From an uncultured Curvibacter sp. (GTDB lineage: Bacteria; Pseudomonadota; Gammaproteobacteria; Burkholderiales; Burkholderiaceae_C): a DNA stretch of 64,000 bases. The stretch lies in assembly GCA_903828535.1 (NCBI GenBank), contig CAIKMN010000022.1, positions 110,854-174,853 on the forward strand, given 5' to 3'. Position numbers and translations under genes: made by a program. This document shows positions 26,291 to 36,718 of the stretch, piece after piece (position 1 is the first letter of the stretch; each line of letters begins with the position of its first letter). Under the pieces are notes generated by a model that saw nothing but the letters and a program-made list of their open reading frames with translations, made no database searches and was not told where the DNA came from.

Positions 26291-26929
26291 TCATTGCAAG
26301 GTTTTTTTGACCGCATCAGGAAGCAGCAGCGGCAGGACCGCAATGCCGTCCTCTATCAATTCGACGGCTTCTTCGGGGCTGGCATGGCCCCGGATGCCGC
26401 GCGCGGCAGACCGGCCATCGTGAATACGACGCGCCTCGGCGGCAAAGTGGTCGCCCACATCTTCGGTGTTGGCCATGATCTCTCGGGCTACTTTTAACCA
26501 TTGGTCTTGCATGGCTTTGAGCGCCTGCAACGAGCGAGCGCCTTCTCTTTGACGATCACCCAGAATATCGCCTGGCGGGTTGCTTTTAACTCTCTGCGTT
26601 TCCAGTCTCTGCGCAGGTAACGCTGTTGGGTTCTCAAAGGGCCTAGAAAAGGACGGGCTGAGCGCCCCGCCCAATAAACCTGAAGTACCTGAATCACCAG
26701 AAGCACTGGCGGATTCCGAACGCGTGCCCTCCAAAGGCGAACAGGGCTCCGTTCGGTGCTGTGCCCGCAGGTTCAAGCGCGGGGCCGACAGCATTTTGTG
26801 CACTTGCTTGCTGCCACACAAAGGGCACTCAATGAGCCCCTGCCCCAGCTGCGTTTGAAAATCGTCTTCCGAGCCAAACCAGCCTTCAAACAAGTGCTGG
26901 TCTTGGCATTGCAGGTCAAGAACCTTCAT
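26291..26929 (-). CDS. DUF1178 family protein with an enlarged central insertion
   Basis: A 212-residue protein of the DUF1178 family, usually about 150 residues and of unknown function. The N-terminal zinc-ribbon-like part shows C8 and C35-P-L-C38 with the L-x-C-x-x-x-H-x-F-E-x-W-F motif. The C-terminal part has G-D-x-F-A-x-E-A-R-x-I-H and the R-x-I-R-G-x-A-x-x-x-E-A segment typical of the family. Between them (about residues 55-115) is a Ser/Gly/Pro-rich low-complexity insert that accounts for the extra length. It begins eight bases after nuoN and is probably the last gene of the complex I operon. In relatives a DUF2818 and a NUDIX gene often lie in between (recalled gene order, not checked). 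No function is assigned. Confidence 0.88.
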   Translation of the reverse strand: MKVLDLQCQDQHLFEGWFGSEDDFQTQLGQGLIECPLCGSKQVHKMLSAPRLNLRAQHRTEPCSPLEGTRSESASASGDSGTSGLLGGALSPSFSRPFENPTALPAQRLETQRVKSNPPGDILGDRQREGARSLQALKAMQDQWLKVAREIMANTEDVGDHFAAEARRIHDGRSAARGIRGHASPEEAVELIEDGIAVLPLLLPDAVKKTLQ

Positions 26930-26937
26930 TCAAGTGT

Positions 26938-28425
26938 TCAAGCCCCTAAAGTCAGCACGATGGCTTTGGCGCACAAAGCCATCAAACCACCTGGGAACAA
27001 GCCCACCACCAAAAGCAACAAGGCATTCACGCCCAGCACCACGCGCACGTCTTTGGGGGCTGAAACCGTCGAGGCGGTGATGGGTTCGTCAAAGTACATG
27101 ACCTTGACGACACGCAAATAATAGAAAGCACCGATCAGGGACATGATCACGGCGTAAACCGCCAAAGCCAGATAACCATTCACGCCCGTGGTGATCAGGG
27201 CTTGCAAGACGGACAACTTGGCATAGAAGCCCACCAAGGGGGGAATGCCGGCCAGCGAAAACAGGCACAAAGACAAAATGCCTGCGTAGAGCGGACTGCG
27301 TTGGTTCAAGCCGGCCAAGTCAGAGATTTCTTCACTCTCAAAGCCGTCTCGGGCCAAGACCAACAAAACACCGAAGGTGGCGAGTGTCGTCAGCACATAG
27401 GTCACGACGTAGAACAAAGCCGAGCTGTAGCCGTTGGCCGCTGGCAAGGTAGAACCCTCCACCACGCCGGGAATCAAACCCAGCAGCACAAAACCCATCT
27501 GCGAGATGGTCGAGTAAGCCAGCATGCGCTTGACGTTCTTTTGCATCACGCCACCCAAGCTACCAATGAGCAAGGAGCCCACCGACAACACCGTCAACAT
27601 TTGTTGCCAATCGATGGCCAAGGGCAACAGGCCTTCCACCAAGAGGCGGATGACGATCGCAAAGGCTGCGAATTTGGGGGCACCTGCCAACATCAAGGTG
27701 ACGGAGGTGGGGGCGCCTTGGTAAACATCGGGTACCCACAAGTGGAAAGGCACGACGCCGAGCTTGAAGCCCAAGCCGGAGACCACAAAGACCAAACCAA
27801 AAATCAGAACCTGGTGGTTCACTTGACCGGTTGAAACGGCCTTGAACACATTGCCCAGATCCAAAGAGCCTGTGGCACCGTACAACATCGACATGCCATA
27901 CAACAAGAAGCCGCTGGCCATGGCGCCCAACACAAAGTACTTGATGGCCGCTTCCGTGGCGATGCCGTTGTCGCGGCGCAAGGCCACCAACGCGTAGCTC
28001 GAAAGGGTGAGCAATTCCAGACCCAAATAAATGATCAAGAAGTTGTTGCCCGAAATCATCACAAACATGCCGAGCAAGGCAAACAGACTGAGGGTGAACA
28101 ACTCACCCCCGCGCAGCATGCCGCGGTCGGCCGAATAGGGTCGGGCATAAACCAAGGTCACGGCCGTGGCGATGGCGGCAAAGCACTTCAGCCAATTGCC
28201 CAAGGGGTCACTCACAACCAGGCCGTTGAAGCCGTAAAGGGAGAGCTCACCCGTGGCGTACAACATCTCCATGCCGGCCACCACGACCAAGGTCACCAAG
28301 GTCAGGGCGAAGGTGAGGCCCCGGCGAGGCGACATCACCCCCAGGTCCCAAAGGGCAATGACGCAAGCCATCACCAGCAACAATATTTCCGGATAAATCG
28401 CGATCCAGCTGAGTTGGTCAATCAT
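26938..28425 (-). CDS. nuoN: NADH-quinone oxidoreductase subunit N
   Basis: A 495-residue membrane subunit of complex I, one of three antiporter-like proton-pumping subunits (Mrp type). About fourteen hydrophobic helices are seen. Conserved features include a charged-residue helix around E-L-L-T-L-S-S-Y-A-L-V-A-L, the central F-K-L-G-V-V-P-F-H-L-W-V-P-D-V-Y-Q-G-A-P-T loop with the pumping lysine, and M-Q-K-N-V-K-R-M-L-A-Y-S-[ST]-I. Length is normal. It lies 24 bases after nuoM and is the last canonical nuo gene. Confidence 0.97.
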   Translation of the reverse strand: MIDQLSWIAIYPEILLLVMACVIALWDLGVMSPRRGLTFALTLVTLVVVAGMEMLYATGELSLYGFNGLVVSDPLGNWLKCFAAIATAVTLVYARPYSADRGMLRGGELFTLSLFALLGMFVMISGNNFLIIYLGLELLTLSSYALVALRRDNGIATEAAIKYFVLGAMASGFLLYGMSMLYGATGSLDLGNVFKAVSTGQVNHQVLIFGLVFVVSGLGFKLGVVPFHLWVPDVYQGAPTSVTLMLAGAPKFAAFAIVIRLLVEGLLPLAIDWQQMLTVLSVGSLLIGSLGGVMQKNVKRMLAYSTISQMGFVLLGLIPGVVEGSTLPAANGYSSALFYVVTYVLTTLATFGVLLVLARDGFESEEISDLAGLNQRSPLYAGILSLCLFSLAGIPPLVGFYAKLSVLQALITTGVNGYLALAVYAVIMSLIGAFYYLRVVKVMYFDEPITASTVSAPKDVRVVLGVNALLLLVVGLFPGGLMALCAKAIVLTLGA

Positions 28426-28449
28426 CTTGTTTCTCTCTGGTCAGGCGGG

Positions 28450-29931
28450 TCAATTCAAAGACAATTTGGAAACCGCAACGTGTTTCAGCAACTCGGTGAC
28501 CGAGGCATCCATCACATCGGTGAAGGGTTTGGGATCAATGCCCATGGCCAAAACCGCCACAGCCAACAAACCCAACATCATGAATTCACGAATGCCGATG
28601 TCGCTCAATTCACGCACGTGGTCGTTGGTCATGGGGCCAAAGTAAACGCGCTTGACCATCCACAAGGTGTAGGCAGCGCCGAAAATCAGGGCGGTAGCGG
28701 CGCCAAAACCCAACCAGAAGTTGGCCTGAACCGCGCCCAAAATCACCATCCACTCGCCAACAAAACCGGCGGTTCCGGGCAGGCCGCAGTTGGCCATCGC
28801 GAACAAAACCGCCAAGGCCACAAACTTAGGCATGGTGTTGACCACGCCGCCATAGGCCGCAATGTCACGCGAGTGAACACGGTCGTACAAAACACCAATG
28901 GACAAGAACATGGCACCGGACACAAAGCCGTGGGCAATCATTTGAACGAGGCCGCCTTCAACGCCCAAGTCGTTGAAAAGGAAAAAGCCCAAAGTCACAA
29001 AGCCCATGTGCGCCACAGAGGAATAAGCCACCAACTTCTTCATGTCGGTTTGAACCATCGCCACCAAGCCCACATAAATCACGGCCACGAGTGACAAGCC
29101 GATCATCAAACTGGCATAGGCGTGGGCCGCATCGGGTGCGATGGGCAGGGAGAACCGCAAGAAGCCATAAGCACCGAGTTTCAGCATGATGGCCGCCAGC
29201 ACGGCCGAGCCGCCAGTGGGCGCTTGTACGTGCACGTCGGGCAACCACGTGTGCACCGGCCACATCGGAACCTTGACCGCAAAAGCAGCCAAGAAGGCAA
29301 AGAACAAGGCGGTTTGCTCACCCATGCTCAAGGGGAGTTTGTGCCACTCTAAGATTTCAAAGCTGCCGTTGGAAACGCTGTACAAATAGATCAGTGCGAT
29401 CAGGGTCAGCAAGGAGCCAAGCAAGGTATACAAAAAGAATTTGAAGGCAGCGTAAATGCGGTTCGGACCGCCCCAAATGCCGATGATCAAATACATCGGG
29501 ATCAAGGTCGCTTCAAAGAACACATAAAACAACATGCCGTCTAAAGCGGCGAACACGCCAATCATGAGGCCGCTCAAAATCAGGAAGGCACCCATGTATT
29601 GGTTCACGCGCTCGGTGATGACTTCCCAAGCTGAGATCACCACGATCAGGGTAATGAAGGCCGTCAAAGGCACAAACCAGAACGACAGGCCGTCCAAGCC
29701 AATGTGGTAGTTCACATTGAAGCGCTCGATCCAGCTGAAATTCTCGACAAATTGCATGTCCGCAGTGCCGAGGTGGAACCCGGTGTACAGCGGAACAGTG
29801 ACCAGGAAACTGGCCAAAGCACCTACGAAAGCGATCTTTCGAACGGCTTCTGCGTGGGCATCGCGCCCGAACGCCAACAAGACCACGCCAAATGCGATTG
29901 GCAACCAAATTGCAAGACTCAACAAGCCCAT
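28450..29931 (-). CDS. nuoM: NADH-quinone oxidoreductase subunit M
   Basis: A 493-residue antiporter-like membrane subunit of complex I. Visible hallmarks are F-Y-V-F-F-E-A-T-L-I-P-M-Y with the conserved pumping glutamate, F-A-V-K-V-P-M-W-P-V-H-T-W-L-P-D-V-H-V-Q-A-P-T-G-G-S, and the Q-T-D-M-K-K-L-V-A-Y-S-S-V-A-H-M-G segment. It pumps protons across the inner membrane alongside NuoL and NuoN. It starts twelve bases after the nuoL stop. Confidence 0.97.
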   Translation of the reverse strand: MGLLSLAIWLPIAFGVVLLAFGRDAHAEAVRKIAFVGALASFLVTVPLYTGFHLGTADMQFVENFSWIERFNVNYHIGLDGLSFWFVPLTAFITLIVVISAWEVITERVNQYMGAFLILSGLMIGVFAALDGMLFYVFFEATLIPMYLIIGIWGGPNRIYAAFKFFLYTLLGSLLTLIALIYLYSVSNGSFEILEWHKLPLSMGEQTALFFAFLAAFAVKVPMWPVHTWLPDVHVQAPTGGSAVLAAIMLKLGAYGFLRFSLPIAPDAAHAYASLMIGLSLVAVIYVGLVAMVQTDMKKLVAYSSVAHMGFVTLGFFLFNDLGVEGGLVQMIAHGFVSGAMFLSIGVLYDRVHSRDIAAYGGVVNTMPKFVALAVLFAMANCGLPGTAGFVGEWMVILGAVQANFWLGFGAATALIFGAAYTLWMVKRVYFGPMTNDHVRELSDIGIREFMMLGLLAVAVLAMGIDPKPFTDVMDASVTELLKHVAVSKLSLN

Positions 29932-29943
29932 TTCGTTCTTCCC

Positions 29944-31974
29944 TTACTTGTTGAACCAAACAAAATACGACATCAAACCAAACACACCCAAGAGCATGAT
30001 CAGCGCGTAGTTGTAGATATAACCCGATTGCAAACCGCGCACCCACTCGGAGAGGCGGCCCACCGTTTTCCAGGATCCATTCACGATCCAGCCATCGATG
30101 ATGGTTTGATCACCCACCACCCACAACTCTTTGCCCAGCAAGCGAGCGCCACGGGCCAAAATGTGTTCGTTGAACCAGTCCAAGAAATACTTGTTTTCAA
30201 GCAACACATAAATCGGGTTGAAGACGCGTTTGATGGCCGTGGGCAACGCGGGGTTGACCATGTACATGTAATAAGACAAGGCCACCCCGGCCAAGGCCAA
30301 AGCAAAAGGCAAGCTGGTGAAAGCGTGCAAGGCCATGTTGACGGGGCCCTCAAATCCGTGCGCCAACTCTTCCATCACGGGGTGGGCTTCGTTATTGACA
30401 AAAATCACCTGCTTGAAGAAGTTACCAAACAGCATGGGTTCGATGGTGTAAAACCCAATCAGCACCGAAGGAATGGCCAGCAGCACCAGAGGCAAGGTGA
30501 CGACCCAGGGTGATTCATGGGGCGTGAACTCTTCGTGGTGCGCATGGTCGTCGTGGCCATGATCGTCGTGGTGCGCCTCGGGATTTTGGTCGTAACGCGG
30601 TTGACCATGGAAAACCAAGAAGTACAAACGGAAAGAGTAGAAGGCCGTCACGAACACACCCGCCAAGACCGCAAAGTAGGCGAAACCCGACGCGGGCAAA
30701 TGGCTTTCAGCCACGGCCTCGATGATGCTGTCTTTGGAGTAAAAGCCAGAGAAGAACGGCGTGCCGATCAAGGCCAAGTTACCCAACAAGAAGGTGATCC
30801 AAGTGATGGGCATGTATTTGCGCACGCCGCCCATCCAACGGATGTCTTGGTTGTGGTGCATGCCCATGATGACCGAACCCGCGCCCAAGAACAGCAAGGC
30901 TTTGAAGAAGGCGTGGGTCATCAAGTGGAAGACACCGACGCTGTAGGCCGATGCGCCCAAAGCCACGGTCATGTAGCCCAACTGAGACAAAGTCGAATAA
31001 GCAATGACGCGTTTGATGTCGTTTTGAATAATGCCCAAAAAGCCCATGAACAAGGCCGTGATAGCGCCCAGCGTCATGACCAAATTCAAGGCGGTGTCGC
31101 TCATTTCGAAAATCGGCGACATGCGGCTGACCATGAAAATACCGGCTGTGACCATCGTCGCCGCGTGAATCAAAGCGGAAATGGGCGTCGGGCCTTCCAT
31201 CGAGTCGGGCAACCAAACGTGCAACGGGAATTGCGCGCTCTTGCCCATGGCACCCACAAACAAGCAAATCGCGATGACCGTGACCAGCAACCAAGAAGTG
31301 CCGGGCAACAACAAATTGGCCAACTCGGGGGCTTTGGCAAAAATTTCGGTGTAGTTCAAGGAGCCGGTATAGGCCGCAATGAGGCCAATGCCCAAGATGA
31401 AGCCAAAGTCGCCCACGCGGTTCACCAAGAAGGCCTTCATGTTGGCAAACACCGCGGTGGGTCGGTTGAAGTAGAAACCAATCAACAAATAAGAGACCAG
31501 GCCCACGCCTTCCCAGCCGAAGAACAGTTGCAACAGGTTGTTGCTCATGACCAGCATCAGCATGGCGAAGGTGAACAGCGAGATGTAAGAGAAGAAGCGG
31601 TCGTAACCTTCGTCTTCCTGCATGTAACCGATGGTGTAAATGTGGACCATCAAGGAGACAAAGGTCACCACCACCATCATCATGGCGGTCAGGCTGTCGA
31701 TCAAGAAGCCCACTTCCATCTTCAAGCCACCGACATTCATCCAGGTGTAGAGGGTTTCGTTGAAAGTGGCGCCCGCGATGACGTCGCTCAAAGTGAGGGC
31801 CGACAACACAAAGGCGATGAAGACGCCCAGAATGGTCAGCGTTTGACTGGCCAGTCGACCGATCAAGTTGCCGCCAAAGCGGGTACCAAAAATACCAGCC
31901 AGCGCCGATCCCGCCAAAGGCGCGAGGGGCACAGCCAGCAACAAAGGAGCAGAAAGCGTTGCGCTCATGGTCAT
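29944..31974 (-). CDS. nuoL: NADH-quinone oxidoreductase subunit L
   Basis: A 676-residue distal antiporter-like subunit of complex I, with the long lateral C-terminal helix characteristic of NuoL. Hallmarks are F-F-G-W-E-G-V-G-L-V-S-Y-L-L-I-G-F, G-K-S-A-Q-F-P-L-H-V-W-L-P-D-S-M-E-G-P-T, and H-A-A-T-M-V-T-A-G. The start is ATG 31974 (or 31968); an open extension to 32073 overlaps nuoK and is rejected. A histidine/aspartate-rich loop (about residues 465-480, ten His in sixteen positions) lies in the cytoplasmic or periplasmic loop before the C-terminal part. Such loops could bind metal, but this is untested. Confidence 0.96.
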   Translation of the reverse strand: MTMSATLSAPLLLAVPLAPLAGSALAGIFGTRFGGNLIGRLASQTLTILGVFIAFVLSALTLSDVIAGATFNETLYTWMNVGGLKMEVGFLIDSLTAMMMVVVTFVSLMVHIYTIGYMQEDEGYDRFFSYISLFTFAMLMLVMSNNLLQLFFGWEGVGLVSYLLIGFYFNRPTAVFANMKAFLVNRVGDFGFILGIGLIAAYTGSLNYTEIFAKAPELANLLLPGTSWLLVTVIAICLFVGAMGKSAQFPLHVWLPDSMEGPTPISALIHAATMVTAGIFMVSRMSPIFEMSDTALNLVMTLGAITALFMGFLGIIQNDIKRVIAYSTLSQLGYMTVALGASAYSVGVFHLMTHAFFKALLFLGAGSVIMGMHHNQDIRWMGGVRKYMPITWITFLLGNLALIGTPFFSGFYSKDSIIEAVAESHLPASGFAYFAVLAGVFVTAFYSFRLYFLVFHGQPRYDQNPEAHHDDHGHDDHAHHEEFTPHESPWVVTLPLVLLAIPSVLIGFYTIEPMLFGNFFKQVIFVNNEAHPVMEELAHGFEGPVNMALHAFTSLPFALALAGVALSYYMYMVNPALPTAIKRVFNPIYVLLENKYFLDWFNEHILARGARLLGKELWVVGDQTIIDGWIVNGSWKTVGRLSEWVRGLQSGYIYNYALIMLLGVFGLMSYFVWFNK

Positions 31975-31993
31975 ATCTCGGGTTGGTCTCGGC

Positions 31994-32302
31994 TTAGCCT
32001 TTGAGCGAGTGGAGTTGATCGACTTCAATGGTCGAGCGGTTACGGAACAGCAGCACCAAAATAGCCAAACCAATGGCCGACTCAGCGGCTGCCACCGTCA
32101 AAATAAAGAACACAAAGACCTGCCCATGCATGTCACCCAAGTAGCGAGAGAACGCGACAAAGTTCATGTTGACGGAGAGCAGCATCAACTCAATGGCCAT
32201 CAACAAGACGATCAAGTTTTTACGGTTCATGAAGATGCCAATGACTGACAGTGCGAACAAAATCGCACCCAGCGAGAGGTAATGGCCCAAAGTCAATGTC
32301 AT
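31994..32302 (-). CDS. nuoK: NADH-quinone oxidoreductase subunit K
   Basis: A 102-residue three-helix membrane subunit of complex I (MrpC/MnhC-like). Conserved glutamates lie in the helices [11 protein letters not shown] (E near residue 37) and [11 protein letters not shown] (E near residue 73), both part of the hydrophilic axis for proton transfer. Its start overlaps the nuoJ stop by four bases (ATGA), giving translational coupling. Confidence 0.97.
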   Translation of the reverse strand: MTLTLGHYLSLGAILFALSVIGIFMNRKNLIVLLMAIELMLLSVNMNFVAFSRYLGDMHGQVFVFFILTVAAAESAIGLAILVLLFRNRSTIEVDQLHSLKG

Positions 32303-32955
32303 GCTTTTTCCTCCTCAGTGGCGACCACCGGTGCAACCGCTTTTTGGGTGACGGGAACCGACACCATCACCAAGCGATCTGCGGGTCTGACTCGAACCGC
32401 TTCGCTGGCTGAAATGGCCTTGCTGTCTTTGCGACCGCGCAGGGTCAGTGCAATGGCGGCAATCATGGCCACCAACAAAATAACAGCGGCAATTTCAATG
32501 GGATACAGGTACTCGGTGTAGAGCAATTGACCCAAAACCTGGGTGTTGGAGTACTGCACGCCGGCTTGAACCGCTTCAGCGGCTGCGGGCAGTTCAGGGG
32601 TGTCAGAGATGCGGAAACCACCCAACAAAACACCCGCCATTTCCAAGGCCACCACACAACCCATGAGGGCCGCGAGCGGGAAGTTCTTCCAAAAACCATG
32701 GCGGATTTTTTCAATGTCGATGTCGAGCATCATCACCACGAACAAGAACAGCACCATCACCGCGCCCAAGTAAACCAGCACCAAGGTGATGGCCAAGAAT
32801 TCGGCGTTCAGCAAGAACCAAACGGCTGAAGCCTGCGAAAAAGCCAGCATCAAATAAAGCACCGCGTGCACGGGGTTGCGTGCTGTCACCACCCGAAAGG
32901 CGGCAAACAGCAGCACCAGCGAGAAGAGGTAGAAGAAACCTGTTTTGGCGTCCAT
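32299..32955 (-). CDS. nuoJ: NADH-quinone oxidoreductase subunit J
   Basis: A 218-residue membrane subunit of complex I with five helices in the N-terminal 165 residues. The V-T-A-R-N-P-V-H-[AS]-V-L-Y-L-M-L-A-F motif and the [18 protein letters not shown] helix, which carries the pi-bulge involved in coupling, are present. The polar C-terminal tail (about 170-218) is less conserved. It starts 27 bases after nuoI and overlaps nuoK. Confidence 0.96.
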   Translation of the reverse strand: MDAKTGFFYLFSLVLLFAAFRVVTARNPVHAVLYLMLAFSQASAVWFLLNAEFLAITLVLVYLGAVMVLFLFVVMMLDIDIEKIRHGFWKNFPLAALMGCVVALEMAGVLLGGFRISDTPELPAAAEAVQAGVQYSNTQVLGQLLYTEYLYPIEIAAVILLVAMIAAIALTLRGRKDSKAISASEAVRVRPADRLVMVSVPVTQKAVAPVVATEEEKA

Positions 32956-32982
32956 AGACTAGTCTTTCCAATCGATCTGCGG

Positions 32983-33492
32983 TTAGCGGTAAGGGGCGTC
33001 AGCCGCTTTGGCCGCAGCAATTTCAGGCTCATAGCGGTCGCCGACAGCCAAAAGCATTTCTTTGGTGAAGTACAGGTCGCCCCGCTTTTCGCCGACGTAC
33101 TCAAAGATCGAGGTTTCAACAATGGAATCCACTGGGCAGCTTTCTTCGCAGAAGCCGCAGTAAATGCATTTGGTCAAGTCGATGTCGTAGCGCTTGGTGC
33201 GGCGAGATCCGTCCTCGCGCACTTCCGATTCGATGGTGATGGCCATCGCAGGGCAAACCGCTTCGCACAATTTGCAGGCGATGCAACGCTCTTCGCCGTT
33301 TTCGTAACGACGAAGCGCATGCAAACCACGAAAGCGCGGCGACAGTGGGGTTTTTTCTTCGGGGAACTGGATCGTGAACTTGCGCTTGAAGGTATAGCTA
33401 CCGGTCAAGGCCATGCCTTTGAACAACTCGTAAAGCATGAAGCTTTTCAAGAAGTCCTTAAGAGAAAACGGTGCAACGACGGCGGTGTTCAT
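32983..33492 (-). CDS. nuoI: NADH-quinone oxidoreductase subunit I (two [4Fe-4S] clusters)
   Basis: A 169-residue peripheral-arm subunit that carries electrons through clusters N6a and N6b toward the quinone site. Two ferredoxin motifs are visible: C70-C73-C76-C80 and C109-C112-C115-C119, each continuing C-P. The amphipathic N-terminus (residues 8-30) lies along the membrane. Length is normal for betaproteobacteria. It starts one base after the nuoH stop. Confidence 0.97.
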   Translation of the reverse strand: MNTAVVAPFSLKDFLKSFMLYELFKGMALTGSYTFKRKFTIQFPEEKTPLSPRFRGLHALRRYENGEERCIACKLCEAVCPAMAITIESEVREDGSRRTKRYDIDLTKCIYCGFCEESCPVDSIVETSIFEYVGEKRGDLYFTKEMLLAVGDRYEPEIAAAKAADAPYR

Positions 33493-33493
33493 A

Positions 33494-34576
33494 TCAATTC
33501 CAAATGTTCCAAGAAGTCTGCATCCAGAAACCGACCACCAACAACCAGAACAGCGTCAGTGGAATGAAGATTTTCCAACCCAAACGCATGATCTGGTCAT
33601 AGCGGTAGCGAGGGAAAGTGGCGCGAATCCAGATGAACATCGAAACCACCAAGAAGGTTTTGATGCCCAACCAAATCCAACCGGGTACGGCGTTGAACAG
33701 GGCGTTGTCGAGCGGCGAAGTCCAGCCCCCCAAGAACATCAAAACTGCCAGCAGCGACACCAACCACATGCTGGCGTATTCAGCCAAGAAGAAGATGGCA
33801 AAGCCCATGCCGGAGTATTCCACCATGTGACCGGCGACGATTTCAGCTTCGCCTTCGACCACGTCGAAGGGGTGGCGGTTGGTTTCGGCCACTGCAGAAA
33901 TGAGGTACACCATGAAAATCGGAAACAAAGGCAGCCAGTTCCAAGACAAGAAGTTCAGGCCCATGGCCGCCATCGTGCCCTTGGTTTGGCCGGCCACGAT
34001 GGCCGTCAGGTTCATGCTGCCCGAGACCATGATGACCACCAAGAAGCAAAAGCCCATGGCAATTTCGTAGCTGACCATCTGGGCCGATGCGCGCAAGGCC
34101 CCCAAAAAGGGGTAGCGTGAGTTGGACGACCAACCCGCAATGATGACGCCGTAGACCTCAATCGAGGTGATCGCCATGACCAACAACACGCCCGCGTTGA
34201 TATTGGTCAAAACCACTTCAGGGCCAAATGGAATGGCCACCCAAGCCGCCAGCGCGGGCATGATGGCCATGATGGGGCCCAAACGGAAAAGACCCAGATT
34301 AGCGGCTGAAGGGTTGATCAATTCTTTGGTGAGCAGCTTCAAGGCGTCAGCTATGGGTTGCAACAAACCAAAAGGACCGACTCGGTTGGGGCCAAAGCGC
34401 ACTTGCATGAAGCCCAACAATTTGCGCTCCCACAAAGTGAGGTAAGCCACAGCCCCCATCAAGGGCAGCAACACCGCCACGATTTTGATGAGAATCCACA
34501 GCACCGGCCAAACCAAGGTGGCCCACCAGCTCGAGTCGCAAGCGTGCAAGCCCGCGTTGTACAGCGCGTCAATCAT
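33494..34576 (-). CDS. nuoH: NADH-quinone oxidoreductase subunit H
   Basis: A 360-residue membrane subunit that forms most of the quinone-binding cavity. Conserved parts are [21 protein letters not shown], the acidic cytoplasmic loop [18 protein letters not shown], and the R-Y-R-Y-D-Q-[IL]-M-x-L-G-W-K segment near the C-terminus. Its start overlaps the nuoG stop by four bases. Eight to nine helices are expected. Confidence 0.97.
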   Translation of the reverse strand: MIDALYNAGLHACDSSWWATLVWPVLWILIKIVAVLLPLMGAVAYLTLWERKLLGFMQVRFGPNRVGPFGLLQPIADALKLLTKELINPSAANLGLFRLGPIMAIMPALAAWVAIPFGPEVVLTNINAGVLLVMAITSIEVYGVIIAGWSSNSRYPFLGALRASAQMVSYEIAMGFCFLVVIMVSGSMNLTAIVAGQTKGTMAAMGLNFLSWNWLPLFPIFMVYLISAVAETNRHPFDVVEGEAEIVAGHMVEYSGMGFAIFFLAEYASMWLVSLLAVLMFLGGWTSPLDNALFNAVPGWIWLGIKTFLVVSMFIWIRATFPRYRYDQIMRLGWKIFIPLTLFWLLVVGFWMQTSWNIWN

Positions 34577-36687
34577 GCCTGCGCTCCTTGAAGTTCATAG
34601 GCGGCGCGGCCATCGGCCGTCATTTGCAAAGAAGGGGCACGGCGGACCAAGCCATCCAATTGGTAGATGCTGGCCACCACCGGTGCGGGCTCATTGGCCT
34701 CTGAATAGCGAACCAAGGCGGCCGTGGCGTTGCTCAAGCGATCAGCGCTGAGGTTCACTTTTTGCAACACATCGATCGAGGCTTCAAAGTCAAAGCCATC
34801 GAGATCGAGCAAATTGCCCAAGACACGCAAGACCTTCCAAGCCGGACGGGTGTCGGCCAAGGGCTTGACCACCGCGTGGAAGCTTTGTGCGCGCCCTTCT
34901 GCGTTGACAAAGGTGCCCGAGGTTTCGGTGAAAGGCGCAATGGGCAGCAGCACATCGCTGATGTCCAAATTGGTTTTGAAGGGGCTTAAGGTCACGACCA
35001 TCTCGGCCTTGGCCAAACCGCTCAGCGCCGCTTCGCCCGACAAAACCGTGTCGTGTTGGGGCTCCAAGTTCAACAACAAGGCGGCTTTCAATCCACCTTG
35101 GAGCATTTCCAAGGCGTTCAAACCTTGGGCTTGGGGTTGAGCACCCACCAGCTGGGCGCCCACCGTGTTAGCGGCTTCGGTCAGGTAACCCACGCTGGCG
35201 TTGGTTTGTTGACCAATCCAGTTGGCCAAGGCCAACAAGCTGGCGGCGTTGGCATGGTGCGCTGCGGCGTTGCCCAAAAGCACGGCTTTTTTCTCGCCGC
35301 TGATCAAGGCCTTGGCCACCTGAGTGGCCGCAGGGGTCACTTGGCCCACAAAAGGCGAGTCAATCTTCAATTCTTGCGCCAAGGCCGAGGCCACGTTCGA
35401 CAGCAAGGTTTCCCATTGGTAAGCCGCGCTGACCTGGAATGAAGCCACCGGCAAAGCCCAATCGGTTTGCACTGAGTGGATGGCGTGCACTTGCGCACCC
35501 TGACGGGTTGCCTGGCGAATTCGAGCCGCAAACAAAGGATGGTCCTTGCGCAGGTTGGAGCCCACCACCAAGACGCGTTGCAATTGGCTCAAAGAAGCAA
35601 TTGAAGTGCCCAACCAACGCACGCCTTCAAAGGCAGCAAACTGGGCATTGCGCAAGCGGTAATCGATGTTGTCGCTGCCCAAACCACGCACCAAGTGGGT
35701 GGCCAAGAACAGTTCTTCAACCGTGCTTTGGGGGCTGACCAAAGCGCCAATGCGGGCTGAACCGTGGTCAGCCTTGACCTGACGCAGGCCGTTGGCCACG
35801 TATTCAAGGGCCGTGGTCCAGTCGACTTCTTTCCACTCGCCGCCCTGCTTGAGCATGGGCTGGGTCAGGCGGTCGGGTGCGTTCACGGCCTCATAAGAGA
35901 AGCGCTCACGGTCGGCAATCCAGCATTCATTCACGGCCTCGTTTTCCCAGGGGACCACGCGCATGACTTGCTGGTTCTTGACTTGAACAATCAGGTTGGC
36001 ACCGCTGGAGTCGTGAGGGGCAATGCTCTTGCGACGCGACAACTCCCAAGTGCGGGCGCTGTAACGGAAGGGCTTGCTGGTCAAAGCACCCACGGGGCAC
36101 AAATCGATCATGTTGCCAGACAACTCGGAATCGACGGTTTCGCCGACCACGGTGGTGATCTCAGAGTGTTCACCGCGGTTGATCATGCCGAGTTCCATCA
36201 CGCCGGCCACTTCTTGACCAAAGCGCACGCAGCGGGTGCAGTGGATGCAACGGCTCATTTCTTCCATGGAAATCAGCGGGCCCACGTCTTTGTGGAACAC
36301 CACGCGTTTTTCTTCGTCGTAACGCGAGTAGCTGTCCCCATAACCCACCGCCAAATCTTGCAACTGGCATTCGCCGCCTTGGTCGCAGATGGGGCAATCG
36401 AGCGGGTGGTTAATGAGCAGAAATTCCATTACCGACTTTTGAGCCTTGACGGCCTTGTCGCTCTTGGTGTGAACGACCATGCCCTGTGTCACGGGCGTGG
36501 CGCACGCGGGCAGCGGCTTGGGGGCTTTTTCCACATCCACCAAACACATGCGGCAATTGGCCGCAATGCTCAGCTTCTTGTGATAGCAAAAATGAGGAAT
36601 GTAGCTGCCGGCTTTTTCGGCCGCATGCATGATCATGCTGCCGGGCGCTATTTCTATTTTTTGACCGTCGAGTTCGATTTCAACCAT
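34573..36687 (-). CDS. nuoG: NADH-quinone oxidoreductase subunit G
   Basis: A 704-residue peripheral-arm subunit. The [2Fe-2S] cluster N1b is bound by C34, C45, C48 and C62. Cluster N5 uses H94, C98, C101 and C107, and N4 uses C147, C150, C153 and the cysteine of D-L-C-P-V-G-A-L near residue 197. The rest is a molybdopterin-oxidoreductase-like domain without a cofactor role. It lacks the extra N7 motif found in E. coli and is shorter than the 908-residue E. coli protein, as usual for this group. It follows nuoF after 31 bases and overlaps nuoH. Confidence 0.97.
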   Translation of the reverse strand: MVEIELDGQKIEIAPGSMIMHAAEKAGSYIPHFCYHKKLSIAANCRMCLVDVEKAPKPLPACATPVTQGMVVHTKSDKAVKAQKSVMEFLLINHPLDCPICDQGGECQLQDLAVGYGDSYSRYDEEKRVVFHKDVGPLISMEEMSRCIHCTRCVRFGQEVAGVMELGMINRGEHSEITTVVGETVDSELSGNMIDLCPVGALTSKPFRYSARTWELSRRKSIAPHDSSGANLIVQVKNQQVMRVVPWENEAVNECWIADRERFSYEAVNAPDRLTQPMLKQGGEWKEVDWTTALEYVANGLRQVKADHGSARIGALVSPQSTVEELFLATHLVRGLGSDNIDYRLRNAQFAAFEGVRWLGTSIASLSQLQRVLVVGSNLRKDHPLFAARIRQATRQGAQVHAIHSVQTDWALPVASFQVSAAYQWETLLSNVASALAQELKIDSPFVGQVTPAATQVAKALISGEKKAVLLGNAAAHHANAASLLALANWIGQQTNASVGYLTEAANTVGAQLVGAQPQAQGLNALEMLQGGLKAALLLNLEPQHDTVLSGEAALSGLAKAEMVVTLSPFKTNLDISDVLLPIAPFTETSGTFVNAEGRAQSFHAVVKPLADTRPAWKVLRVLGNLLDLDGFDFEASIDVLQKVNLSADRLSNATAALVRYSEANEPAPVVASIYQLDGLVRRAPSLQMTADGRAAYELQGAQA

Positions 36688-36718
36688 AGGTATTCTCAGG
36701 GTTCAAGAGGTCAAGGGG

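Noticed and set aside
30517-32004. A 495-codon plus-strand open frame rich in His, Gln and Asp
   Set aside because: It lies antisense to nuoL and nuoK, has the composition expected of a mirrored membrane-protein gene, and resembles no protein family.
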